Part shown: one piece after another, positions 8,368 through 14,759 of the stretch | How positions within the stretch are numbered: the first letter of the stretch is position 1 | Layout: each line of letters opens with the position of its first letter | Assembly: GCA_031409695.1 (NCBI GenBank) | Contig: JANNXS010000306.1 | Location: 1-21,335, forward strand | Reading direction: 5' to 3' | DNA from: JABFRJ01 sp031409695 | Lineage (GTDB): Bacteria; Pseudomonadota; Alphaproteobacteria; Rhizobiales; Hyphomicrobiaceae | DNA length: 21,335 bases | Made by a program: the position numbers and the translations under genes | The notes under the pieces: model-generated | The model's database searches: none | What the model was told of the DNA's origin: nothing | What the model saw: only the letters and a program-made list of their open reading frames with translations

Positions 8368-9681
8368 TCACCCAGCCAGCCACCCCGTCGCCATCTCGCC
8401 GAGCGCCGCCCGGAGCGCCTCGTCCTGCACTTTGTCCAGCGCTTCGCCGATGAAGCTTTCGATCAGCATCGCGCGTGCCTCATCGCGAGGGATGCCGCGC
8501 GAGAGCAGATAAAACATCAGGTTCTTGTCGATATCGGCAACCGTCGCGCCGTGGCCGCAGACGACATCATCGGCATAGATTTCGAGTTCAGGTTTGCTGT
8601 CAAATTCGGCGCGCTCGGACAACATCAACGCGTTGGCCATCTGCTTGCCGTCCGTCTGCTGGGCGTCGGGACGCACGATAACTTTGCCTTGGAACACGGA
8701 TCGTGCGGTGTCGTCGAGCACGGTCTTGAACAACTCGCGGCTTTCGCAACCGGGGACCGCGTGATCGATCACAAGTGTCGTGTCGCAGTGCTCCTTCGCG
8801 CGGGCCAGCATGGCACCTGATATATCCAGTTTCGCGCCCTCGCCAGTGAACAACGGGAACACTTGATTGCGCACCAGCTCTGACGACGCCGTATAGTGGA
8901 ACAGGCGATACTCAGCCGCAGCCTCAAGGGTCGGCGCGCACGATGATATGTGCGTCCCCGCGCCGACCGTTACTTTCAAATGGGAGACCTTGGCGCCTTT
9001 CCCAAGACCGATCTCGGTGGCTGAGTTGACGCAGCCAGCGTGCGCGCCGGCAAGCGTGACAAACACCTCAACGATGGTCGCCTCCGAGCCCGGTAACACG
9101 CCGATAGTACTGCGCATGACGGTATGACCGGGCTTCTGGCCAGCTTCAGCGTGGATAATAAAGATCGGCTTTGTGAGCCGCCCAGCCACGCTGATGACAG
9201 CGCCGTCGCTTGCAAAAGCAGTGTTCAAAGCAACGACACTCTCGCTTTCTGGCCCGGCCCCGCGCAACATGCGTGTTGCGGCTTCATCCGGCATGACCCT
9301 GAGGGCGTTTGACAGCGGGCGCACATCGGCGTCTGCGATGGTGTCGTGCTTCGATAATTCGCGGCGATAGTGGCCGTTGATCAGTACGATGCGGTGTGCG
9401 TCAAGGGTCGCGAGGGCCCCAAGCGCGGCGTTCAATTCCTTGGCCGAGACATTCGTATCGTCAACCACACGCGTTTGGAGCGGCGTCTTCAGGCGCGCGC
9501 GCAGGTCAGTGTATTTCCATTCTTCGACGCGCCGATGCGGCAATCCGTGCTCGCGAAAAACAGCCATGGCCTGCCGACGCAAGGCGCTGACTGCGCGGCC
9601 ACCCGGAAGTTTGGTGGAAAGCCGGTCAAACTCTTCGGCGAGCGCCAGTTCAACGTCGGTTTTTTTCAAAGTCACGTTCAT
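8368..9681 (-). CDS. sufD: Fe-S cluster assembly protein SufD
   Basis: A 437-residue subunit of the SufBC2D scaffold. SufD pairs with SufB through their beta-helix domains and is needed for iron acquisition and cluster assembly. The N-terminal helical domain has the family motif HRRVEEWKYTDLRARL. The C-terminal domain carries DGKQMANALMLSERAEFDSKPELEIYADDV and CGHGATV, whose His (about 377) corresponds to the conserved SufD histidine at the SufB-SufD interface. It ends with the shared FYLLSRGIPRDEARAMLIESFIGEAL helix. The frame extends upstream to 9765, but that part is translated palindromic repeat; ATG 9681 (MNVTLKK) is the biological start. It is 116 bp downstream of sufC, the gap holding the REP-like repeat, and upstream of sufS. 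Confidence 0.95.
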   Translation of the reverse strand: MNVTLKKTDVELALAEEFDRLSTKLPGGRAVSALRRQAMAVFREHGLPHRRVEEWKYTDLRARLKTPLQTRVVDDTNVSAKELNAALGALATLDAHRIVLINGHYRRELSKHDTIADADVRPLSNALRVMPDEAATRMLRGAGPESESVVALNTAFASDGAVISVAGRLTKPIFIIHAEAGQKPGHTVMRSTIGVLPGSEATIVEVFVTLAGAHAGCVNSATEIGLGKGAKVSHLKVTVGAGTHISSCAPTLEAAAEYRLFHYTASSELVRNQVFPLFTGEGAKLDISGAMLARAKEHCDTTLVIDHAVPGCESRELFKTVLDDTARSVFQGKVIVRPDAQQTDGKQMANALMLSERAEFDSKPELEIYADDVVCGHGATVADIDKNLMFYLLSRGIPRDEARAMLIESFIGEALDKVQDEALRAALGEMATGWLAG

Positions 9682-9699
9682 CGATCTTGCTCTGAATGT

Positions 9700-9760
9700 C
9701 CCTCTCCCCTGCGGTCGACGGGCCAGGGCCGGGCGACAGGAGAGGGCCGGGGTGAGGGGC
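9700..9760. repeat. REP-like palindromic intergenic repeat between sufC and sufD
   Basis: CCCTCTCCCCTG (9700-9711) can pair with CAGGAGAGGG (9737-9746) with a two-base bulge, and is followed by CCGGGGTGAGGGG. This CCCTCTCCC...GGGAGAGGGCCGGGGTGAGGGG layout is a widespread dispersed palindromic element in proteobacterial genomes, often mistaken for coding sequence because it translates as PLTPALS-like peptides. It lies within the SUF operon, ending about 19 bp before the sufD start, so its hairpin would be transcribed between the two genes and could influence mRNA stability or sufD translation. Confidence 0.72.
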
Positions 9761-9797
9761 AGCACTCTCTCCGCCTCGGACCTGAGGCAGAGTGACG

Positions 9798-10553
9798 CTA
9801 AGCAGCCTTGCCCTTGAATTCCGCATAGCCGGTTTTCTCAAGCTCAAGTGCCAATTCTTTGCCACCTGTCTTTTGGATACGGCCGTGGGCGAGCACATGG
9901 ACTTTGTCGGGGACGATGAAATTCAGGAGCCGCTGATAGTGCGTGATGACCAGCATCGCGCGATCCGGCGAACGCATGCGCGTCGCGCCTTCCGAGACGA
10001 TCTTGATGGCATCGATGTCGAGGCCTGAGTCCGTCTCATCGAGCACGCACAAGGTCGGCTCCAGCAGGCTCATCTGGAGAATTTCCATGCGCTTCTTTTC
10101 GCCGCCGGAGAAACCCGTATTAAGTGGGCGCTTGAGCATGTCGTCGGTGACGCCAAGTTCAGCTGCCTTCGCCTTCGCAAATTTCATGAACTCCGGCGTG
10201 GTCAGTTCTTTGGTGCCGCGCTTTTTGCGCGTCGCATTCACACAGGCACGGAGAAACGTCATGGTAGCGACGCCGGGAATTTCCATCGGGTATTGGAAAG
10301 CGAGGAACACGCCCTTGGCGGCGCGCTCATCCGGCGACATCTCAATAATGCTCTCGCCGTTCCAGAGGATATCACCGCTGGTCACCTCATAGTCGCTGCG
10401 GCCGGCCAGCACGTAGGCAAGCGTCGACTTGCCCGAGCCGTTCGGCCCCATGATCGCGTGCACTTCGCCCTTGGGGACCGTCAACGAGATCCCTTTCAGG
10501 ATCTCTTTGTCCTCATCAGCGATTTTCACGTGCAGGTTTTTGATTTCGAGCAT
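9798..10553 (-). CDS. sufC: Fe-S cluster assembly ATPase SufC
   Basis: A 251-residue ABC-type ATPase that powers conformational change in the cytosolic SufBCD complex; it is not a transporter. Walker A is GPNGSGKST (residues 36-44). The Q-loop is in FLAFQYPMEIPGV, the ABC signature is FSGGEKKRMEI (about 148-158), and Walker B with the SufC-specific tail is LCVLDETDSGLDID (about 168-180). The switch histidine is in MLVITHYQRLL. Length and motifs are standard. The start is ATG 10553. It follows the 92-aa protein by 93 bp and precedes sufD in the SUF block. Confidence 0.97.
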   Translation of the reverse strand: MLEIKNLHVKIADEDKEILKGISLTVPKGEVHAIMGPNGSGKSTLAYVLAGRSDYEVTSGDILWNGESIIEMSPDERAAKGVFLAFQYPMEIPGVATMTFLRACVNATRKKRGTKELTTPEFMKFAKAKAAELGVTDDMLKRPLNTGFSGGEKKRMEILQMSLLEPTLCVLDETDSGLDIDAIKIVSEGATRMRSPDRAMLVITHYQRLLNFIVPDKVHVLAHGRIQKTGGKELALELEKTGYAEFKGKAA

Positions 10554-10646
10554 TTAAGTTCGCTTTCACAGTTCAAACCAAAGCGCGCGATCACACGGAA
10601 CGCGGCACTCTTTCCCCATGAACGACGGGGAGACGCAGCAGGGCGA

Positions 10647-10925
10647 TCACGTCTTCGACACTTCTACCACTTCGATTTCGTTCACCGAGACGACGCCCAT
10701 CCAGTCGCAGCTGTCTTTCTTGGGCTTGCCGCCCTTGGTGAACTCGACCAGGAACGACGAGCCACTGTCAAAGGTTTCGACCACGGTGACGACGTCGCCG
10801 GTCTGCAGCTTCAAGCCAGGCTTGGTTGCCGAGAGCGCATTACGCTCACGGGCCTCATGTTCGCTTAGCGGGCGCAAAAGCCGCGCTGTCATCACTTTGC
10901 CGGTCTCAAATGCTGCGTCACGCAT
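10647..10925 (-). CDS. Small hypothetical protein inserted between sufB and sufC
   Basis: A 92-residue protein with a strong ribosome binding site (AGGAGG ending about six bases before ATG 10925). The N-terminal third is charged and helical in appearance (LLRPLSEHEARERNAL). The remainder reads like a small SH3-like beta-barrel: GLKLQTGDVVTVVETFDSG, FLVEFTKGGKPKKDSCDW, then GVVSVNEIEVVEV. This alternation and the GDVVTVVE opening loosely recall DUF4926-type domains, but the assignment is weak. One cysteine (SCDW) is present. It sits 162 bp after sufB and 93 bp before sufC on the same strand, so co-transcription with the SUF genes is likely. That placement hints at, but does not prove, a role in Fe-S assembly or its control. 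I know of no standard SUF subunit that it matches. Confidence 0.75.
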   Translation of the reverse strand: MRDAAFETGKVMTARLLRPLSEHEARERNALSATKPGLKLQTGDVVTVVETFDSGSSFLVEFTKGGKPKKDSCDWMGVVSVNEIEVVEVSKT

Positions 10926-11065
10926 AGCAGTCCTCCTTGGGGTTATGTTCCGGCCACGTCCCCTTACCGCGCGGCAGGCTTATGTCTCAGTCCAGTCCTT
11001 GGTCGTCGCGGCCGGATTTGGCTCCGGCTCTTGTGTGATCATCCAGCCGCCTGTTGCACTGGCCG

Positions 11066-11090
11066 AAGATGAAACGAATTTGTTTCTTCA
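11066..11090 (-). other. A+T-rich inverted repeat at the end of sufB
   Basis: GAAACGAATTTGTTTC at 11071-11086 is a near-perfect 16-bp palindrome with two non-symmetric positions. Flanking GAAG/CTTC extends the possible stem across the sufB stop codon. No T-run follows, so a Rho-independent terminator is not supported. It could be an RNA hairpin or a protein-binding dyad ahead of the 92-aa gene. Confidence 0.35.
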
Positions 11091-12620
11091 ACCCACGCTT
11101 CCCTCAAGCGAGATGCCAATCAGCTTCTGGGTCTCGGCCATGAACTCCATGGGCAGTTGCTGCAACACATCGCGCACGAAGCCGTTGACGATGAGCGCGA
11201 TCGCTTCCTCGCTAGAAAGGCCGCGGCTCTGGCAATAGAACAGCTTGTCATCGGAGATCTTTGACGTCGTCGCCTCGTGCTCGAAGTGCGAACTGGAGTT
11301 CTTGGCCTCGATATAGGGCACGGTGTGCGCGCCGCACTTGTCGCCAATCAGGAGGCTATCGCAATTGGTGAAGTTGCGCGCGTTCGTGGCCTTGGCATGC
11401 GTCGACACCAAGCCTCGATAGGTGTTCTGCGAACGTCCGGCAGCGATGCCTTTTGAGATGATCCGGCTCGATGTGTTCTTGCCGAGGTGGATCATCTTTG
11501 TGCCGCTATCGACCTGCTGGCGACCATTCGAGATGGCGATCGAATAGAATTCGCCGCGGGAACCGTCGCCACGCAGAATGCAGCTCGGGTATTTCCAGGT
11601 GATGGCCGAGCCGGTTTCGACCTGCGTCCAGCTGATCTTGCTGTTTTTACCGCGACAATCGCCACGCTTCGTCACGAAGTTATAGATACCGCCTTTGCCG
11701 TCCTTGTCGCCGGGATACCAATTCTGGACAGTCGAATATTTGATCTCGGCATCATCAAGCGCAATCAATTCGACGCAGGCCGCGTGCAGCTGATGCTCGT
11801 CGCGCATGGGCGCAGTGCAGCCTTCGAGGTAAGACACGTAACTGCCCTTGTCGGCGATGATCAGTGTGCGCTCGAACTGGCCGGTGTTCTTTTCGTTGAT
11901 GCGGAAATACGTCGACAGCTCCATTGGGCAGCGCACGCCCGGCGGAATGTAAACGAACGAACCGTCTGAAAATACGGCAGCGTTCAGTGACGCGTAATAG
12001 TTATCGGATTGCGGTATCACCGACCCGAGATACTTCTTCACCAACTCTGGATGCTCGCGCAGGGCTTCCGAAATGGCGCAGAAAATCACACCAGCTTTTG
12101 CCAGTTCCTTCTTGAACGTGGTTGCCACTGAGACGCTGTCGAACACGGCGTCGACGGCGACGCGGCCCTTCATCTGCTCGAAGCCGTCGCGCTCATCGTC
12201 GTCGGAGGCAGCAGCAGCGGCAGGCGCGTCTTTCCGAACGCCAGCCAGGATTTCCTGCTCGCGCAGGGGAATGCCTAGCTTGGCGTATGTCTTCAGGATT
12301 TCCGGATCGACTTCGTCGAGCGACTTCGGGCCACTCATGCTCTTGGGCTGCGCGTAATAGTGCAGCTTCTGGAAGTCGATTTTGGGATAATCGACCTTGG
12401 CCCAGGTTGGCTCACTCATGGTCAGCCAGCGGCGATAGGCCTCCAGCCGCCATTCCAGCATCCAGGCTGGCTCGTTCTTCTTGTCGGAGATGTATTTGAC
12501 GATATTCTCGTCGAGACCCATCGGCGCGAGTTCGCTCTCGATAATGGTTTCGAAGCCATACTTGTACTGGTCGACGTCGAGCGCCTTGACCTGATCGATT
12601 GTCTGCTGAACGGCTGCCAT
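11088..12620 (-). CDS. sufB: Fe-S cluster assembly scaffold protein SufB
   Basis: A 510-residue SufB, the scaffold subunit that receives persulfide sulfur and, with SufD and two SufC, assembles clusters in the cytosol. The N terminus runs KYGFETIIESELAPMGLDENIVKYISDKKNEP. The core contains DNYYASLNAAVFSDGSFVYIPPGVRCPMELSTYFRIN, a very conserved SufB block. The C-terminal part has NCDSLLIGDK, whose cysteine (about 420) aligns with E. coli SufB C405, and HFEHEATTSKI with the conserved His-Glu pair (about 448-449). It ends in ISLEGSVG, typical of SufB. The frame is open to 12860 inside the upstream gene, but the ATG at 12620 is the family start. It lies 34 bp after the cysteine desulfurase gene. 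Confidence 0.97.
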   Translation of the reverse strand: MAAVQQTIDQVKALDVDQYKYGFETIIESELAPMGLDENIVKYISDKKNEPAWMLEWRLEAYRRWLTMSEPTWAKVDYPKIDFQKLHYYAQPKSMSGPKSLDEVDPEILKTYAKLGIPLREQEILAGVRKDAPAAAAASDDDERDGFEQMKGRVAVDAVFDSVSVATTFKKELAKAGVIFCAISEALREHPELVKKYLGSVIPQSDNYYASLNAAVFSDGSFVYIPPGVRCPMELSTYFRINEKNTGQFERTLIIADKGSYVSYLEGCTAPMRDEHQLHAACVELIALDDAEIKYSTVQNWYPGDKDGKGGIYNFVTKRGDCRGKNSKISWTQVETGSAITWKYPSCILRGDGSRGEFYSIAISNGRQQVDSGTKMIHLGKNTSSRIISKGIAAGRSQNTYRGLVSTHAKATNARNFTNCDSLLIGDKCGAHTVPYIEAKNSSSHFEHEATTSKISDDKLFYCQSRGLSSEEAIALIVNGFVRDVLQQLPMEFMAETQKLIGISLEGSVG

Positions 12621-12654
12621 GTGTTTTTTGCTCTGTTGATCTTGTTTCGCGCTC

Positions 12655-13800
12655 TCATGCGGCTTTCGCCACGGTGCGCGTGAGTTCGGTCCAGGTAGAT
12701 AAGAAGCGCGCGATGTCGTCGTCCGTTGTCGACGACCCGATACTGATACGGACGGCCGCGCGTGCAAGATCGGGGCGCACACCGATGGCCCGCAAAACGT
12801 GGCTCGAGCCGACCTTTCCAGAGGAGCAGGCAGAGCCAGCGCTGACCGCAAAGCCGGCAAGGTCGAGTTTGATCACCAACGTTTCAGCGGAGCAGCCGGG
12901 CAACGCCAGACAGGTCGTGTTCGGCAGTCGCTCCACGTCGCGGCCGATGATAGTGGCAGTCGAGGTCATCGTTCGTATTTGGTGTTCCAAGTGGTCGCGC
13001 AGGCGACGCTGGCGATCGATTGTTGCGATCTCAGCTTTTGCAGCGACAGCTGCGGCGGCAAAGCCCGCTATGCCCGGTATGTTCTCTGTACCCGCGCGTC
13101 GGCGACGTTCTTGCCCGCCGCCGATCAACAAGTTCGGCAAGGGCGCACCGTTGCGTAAAATCAGGGCACCGATGCCTTTGGGGCCACCGAGTTTATGGGC
13201 TGACAGCGAGAGATAGTCGATCCCGAGAGTATCGACATCGACCGCGATTCGACCACAAGTCTGAACCGCGTCGGTGTGCGTGGCGATCCCGTGCGCACGC
13301 GCGAACGCTGCCACGTTGGCGACGGGTTGAACGATCCCGGTCTCGTTGTTGGCATGCTGCAGCGTAATGAGCGCGCGGCCGAGCGGTTGATGTCCGCACA
13401 TAACTTCATCAGCGATCGTGCCGGGGTCGATGACGCCGTCCGATCCGACCGCAATCTCCACAATTCGGGCGTGCGATGCCTTGGCGGCATGCAAAACGCT
13501 CTCATGCTCCATCTCCGAGGTGAAAATCGTATCCCACCCCCCGGCCATGACGGTAGCGTTAGCCTCCGTGGCGCCAGACATGAACACGACATCGGCCGAC
13601 GCGGCGCCGACCAAGGCTGCAACGGCCTCGCGGGCCTCATTCACGAGCGCGCGCGCTTTGCGTCCCTCGGCGTGCACCGACGATGGATTGCCGACGAGAT
13701 CCAGCGCCGCAATCATGGCAGCCTTGGCCACGGGGCGGAGAGGTGCCGTCGCGTTCCAATCGAAGTATGTTCGGGCGAAGGATGTTGGGGCCAGTGTCAT
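12655..13800 (-). CDS. NifS/IscS-type cysteine desulfurase
   Basis: A 381-residue group I cysteine desulfurase, the second such enzyme in this operon. The N terminus YFDWNATAPLRP, the GNPSSVHAEGRKAR segment, FMSGATEAN, HANNETGIVQPV and HTDAVQTCGRI are classic NifS/IscS. The PLP lysine is K203 in SLSAHKLGGPKG, and the persulfide cysteine is C325 in GSACSSGK on the mobile loop. IscS proper has a longer C-terminal tail for IscU docking; this protein is shorter and closer to NifS-like SUF-associated enzymes. Its ATG (13798-13800) overlaps the iscR stop in an ATGA arrangement, so translation is probably coupled to iscR. With SufS it provides two sulfur-mobilising enzymes in one transcription unit. 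Confidence 0.93.
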   Translation of the reverse strand: MTLAPTSFARTYFDWNATAPLRPVAKAAMIAALDLVGNPSSVHAEGRKARALVNEAREAVAALVGAASADVVFMSGATEANATVMAGGWDTIFTSEMEHESVLHAAKASHARIVEIAVGSDGVIDPGTIADEVMCGHQPLGRALITLQHANNETGIVQPVANVAAFARAHGIATHTDAVQTCGRIAVDVDTLGIDYLSLSAHKLGGPKGIGALILRNGAPLPNLLIGGGQERRRRAGTENIPGIAGFAAAAVAAKAEIATIDRQRRLRDHLEHQIRTMTSTATIIGRDVERLPNTTCLALPGCSAETLVIKLDLAGFAVSAGSACSSGKVGSSHVLRAIGVRPDLARAAVRISIGSSTTDDDIARFLSTWTELTRTVAKAA

Positions 13801-14285
13801 CGCGGCAAGACTCCGCCACTGAACAACACAGCTGGCGCCGGTGTGCCGCGCGTCGGACCACCATCGATCACCTGCTGGAGCGTCACAGACGACAGGAACA
13901 AGCTGATGTGAGCCCCGAGCGCGTCCCACAATCCATGTGTGATGCAGCGTTCGCCAGGCAGGCATGGCGTCGCGTGATCGCCCCCACAACGGGTCATTTT
14001 GACGTCTTCTTCAACGGCATCCATAACCTCGGCAATGGAGATATCAGTGGCAGCCCGCGCCAATCGGTACCCGCCGGCGCGCCCGCGCGCGCTCTCAACA
14101 AGCCCGGCTCGGCGCAGCTTGGCAAACAGTTGCTCAAGGTATGCGAGAGACAGGTGCTGGCGTTCTGCAATGGCTGACAGGGGAGTTGTGCCATCGACAG
14201 CATCAACACGAGAGGCATCGCTGGCTTGGAAGGCGAGATCCGCCATTGCCATGACCGCATACCGACCTTTGGTGTTCAACTCCAC
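13797..14285 (-). CDS. iscR: Rrf2-family transcriptional regulator IscR-like
   Basis: A 162-residue winged-helix Rrf2 regulator that in the known family binds a [2Fe-2S] cluster and represses Fe-S assembly genes when clusters are plentiful. The N terminus ELNTKGRYAVMAMADLA, the recognition region LSLAYLEQLFAKLRRAGLV and the wing ARGRAGGYRLAR are typical. The cluster ligands are C100, C108 and C114 (spacing CX7CX5C; E. coli has CX5CX5C), with H117 in ITHGLW matching the fourth ligand. The start is GTG 14285, giving the conserved M-E-L-N terminus, with CAGGAG about eight bases upstream. It leads the SUF operon and its stop overlaps the next start, so it probably autoregulates the block. RirA-type Rrf2 proteins are an alternative, but the position and ligand histidine favour IscR. 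Confidence 0.92.
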   Translation of the reverse strand: MELNTKGRYAVMAMADLAFQASDASRVDAVDGTTPLSAIAERQHLSLAYLEQLFAKLRRAGLVESARGRAGGYRLARAATDISIAEVMDAVEEDVKMTRCGGDHATPCLPGERCITHGLWDALGAHISLFLSSVTLQQVIDGGPTRGTPAPAVLFSGGVLPR

Positions 14286-14435
14286 GCAACGAACTCCTGT
14301 CAGCCCACCCAGAACAACCAACCCCCGACACCTCTTGCTGTGCCGCTACCTCTTGAGGTGCCCCCACCGCCGCCCGAGATGCATATTTCGATGCTTCTCG
14401 ACGGCTATGGAGGGTTCACCGCCGCACCCAACAAT

Positions 14436-14487
14436 GCTATCTCTCGGCGATGCCGTTTGGGGCTATCTCTCGGCAATGCGTTTTGGA
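14436..14487. repeat. 26-bp tandem repeat upstream of iscR
   Basis: Two adjacent copies (14436-14461 and 14462-14487) each start GCTATCTCTCGGC and share 22 of 26 positions. The repeat lies between the candidate iscR promoter and the iscR start, in what would be the 5' untranslated leader. Duplicated regulator-binding sites would look like this, as would a neutral duplication. It does not match the E. coli IscR box motifs I remember. Confidence 0.75.
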
Positions 14488-14519
14488 TACGCACTTTCGA
14501 ATGGTTCTAAAGTTGATGT

Positions 14520-14548
14520 GGTATGAAAATTCCGAGCCTTCGAGTCAA
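14520..14548 (-). promoter_or_regulatory. Candidate sigma-70 promoter for the iscR-suf operon
   Basis: Read on the minus strand there is a -35-like TTGACT (14548-14543), a 17-bp spacer, and a weak -10-like CATACC (14525-14520). The spacing is ideal and the -35 is good, but the -10 is poor. The implied leader of about 230 nt is long and would include the 26-bp tandem repeat. Confidence 0.3.
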
Positions 14549-14759
14549 GTTTATTCGTTAGCAGTCAGCGCACGCTGCGCATCACTTGAGTTAGCCCGGG
14601 GTGACCGCCACGCGGTTTGACACGCACAGGCACAAAAAAATCCGCAGTGCGGCGGGATAGACACATGGTTACGCCATCGTGGCGTGCCATCGTCTCAGGC
14701 CTGGGGTCAGAGACGCGGTAAACGCACCATCCCCAGTGCCGTGTTGGGGGGACACTGCC

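Larger units (their letters stand above)
14286..14759. other. Divergent intergenic region between iscR and tctA
   Basis: About 470 bp with no gene I can support. It must contain the regulatory DNA for both the SUF operon (leftward) and the TTT transporter (rightward). It holds a 26-bp tandem repeat, a candidate leftward promoter, and a small inverted repeat ACCTC-TT-GAGGT at 14348-14359. A TTGACA at 14617-14622 faces tctA but has no convincing -10 partner. Confidence 0.7.

Noticed and set aside
9682..9765. Upstream extension of sufD by 28 codons
   Set aside because: The extension translates the palindromic repeat (PLTPALS-type peptide) and is not part of the SufD family.
10293..11238. Long plus-strand frames opposite sufB, sufC and the 92-aa gene
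   Set aside because: They are antisense to well-supported SUF genes and show no family resemblance or translation signals.
12621..12860. Upstream extension of sufB by 80 codons
   Set aside because: It runs through the 3' end of the preceding desulfurase gene in another frame, and SufB proteins start at the ATG at 12620.
13276..13911. A 211-residue plus-strand open frame antisense to the NifS-like gene
   Set aside because: It lies opposite a gene with complete catalytic motifs, has no recognisable domain, and is a typical G+C-rich shadow frame.
14617..14645. Possible tctA promoter based on a perfect TTGACA
   Set aside because: At 17-bp spacing the -10 position reads ATCCGC, which does not resemble a -10 element; kept only as a note in the intergenic entry.
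14634..14652. Possible leftward terminator: CCGCA-C-TGCGG followed by a T-run on the minus strand
   Set aside because: The loop would be too small for the full stem, and no leftward gene ends here for it to terminate.
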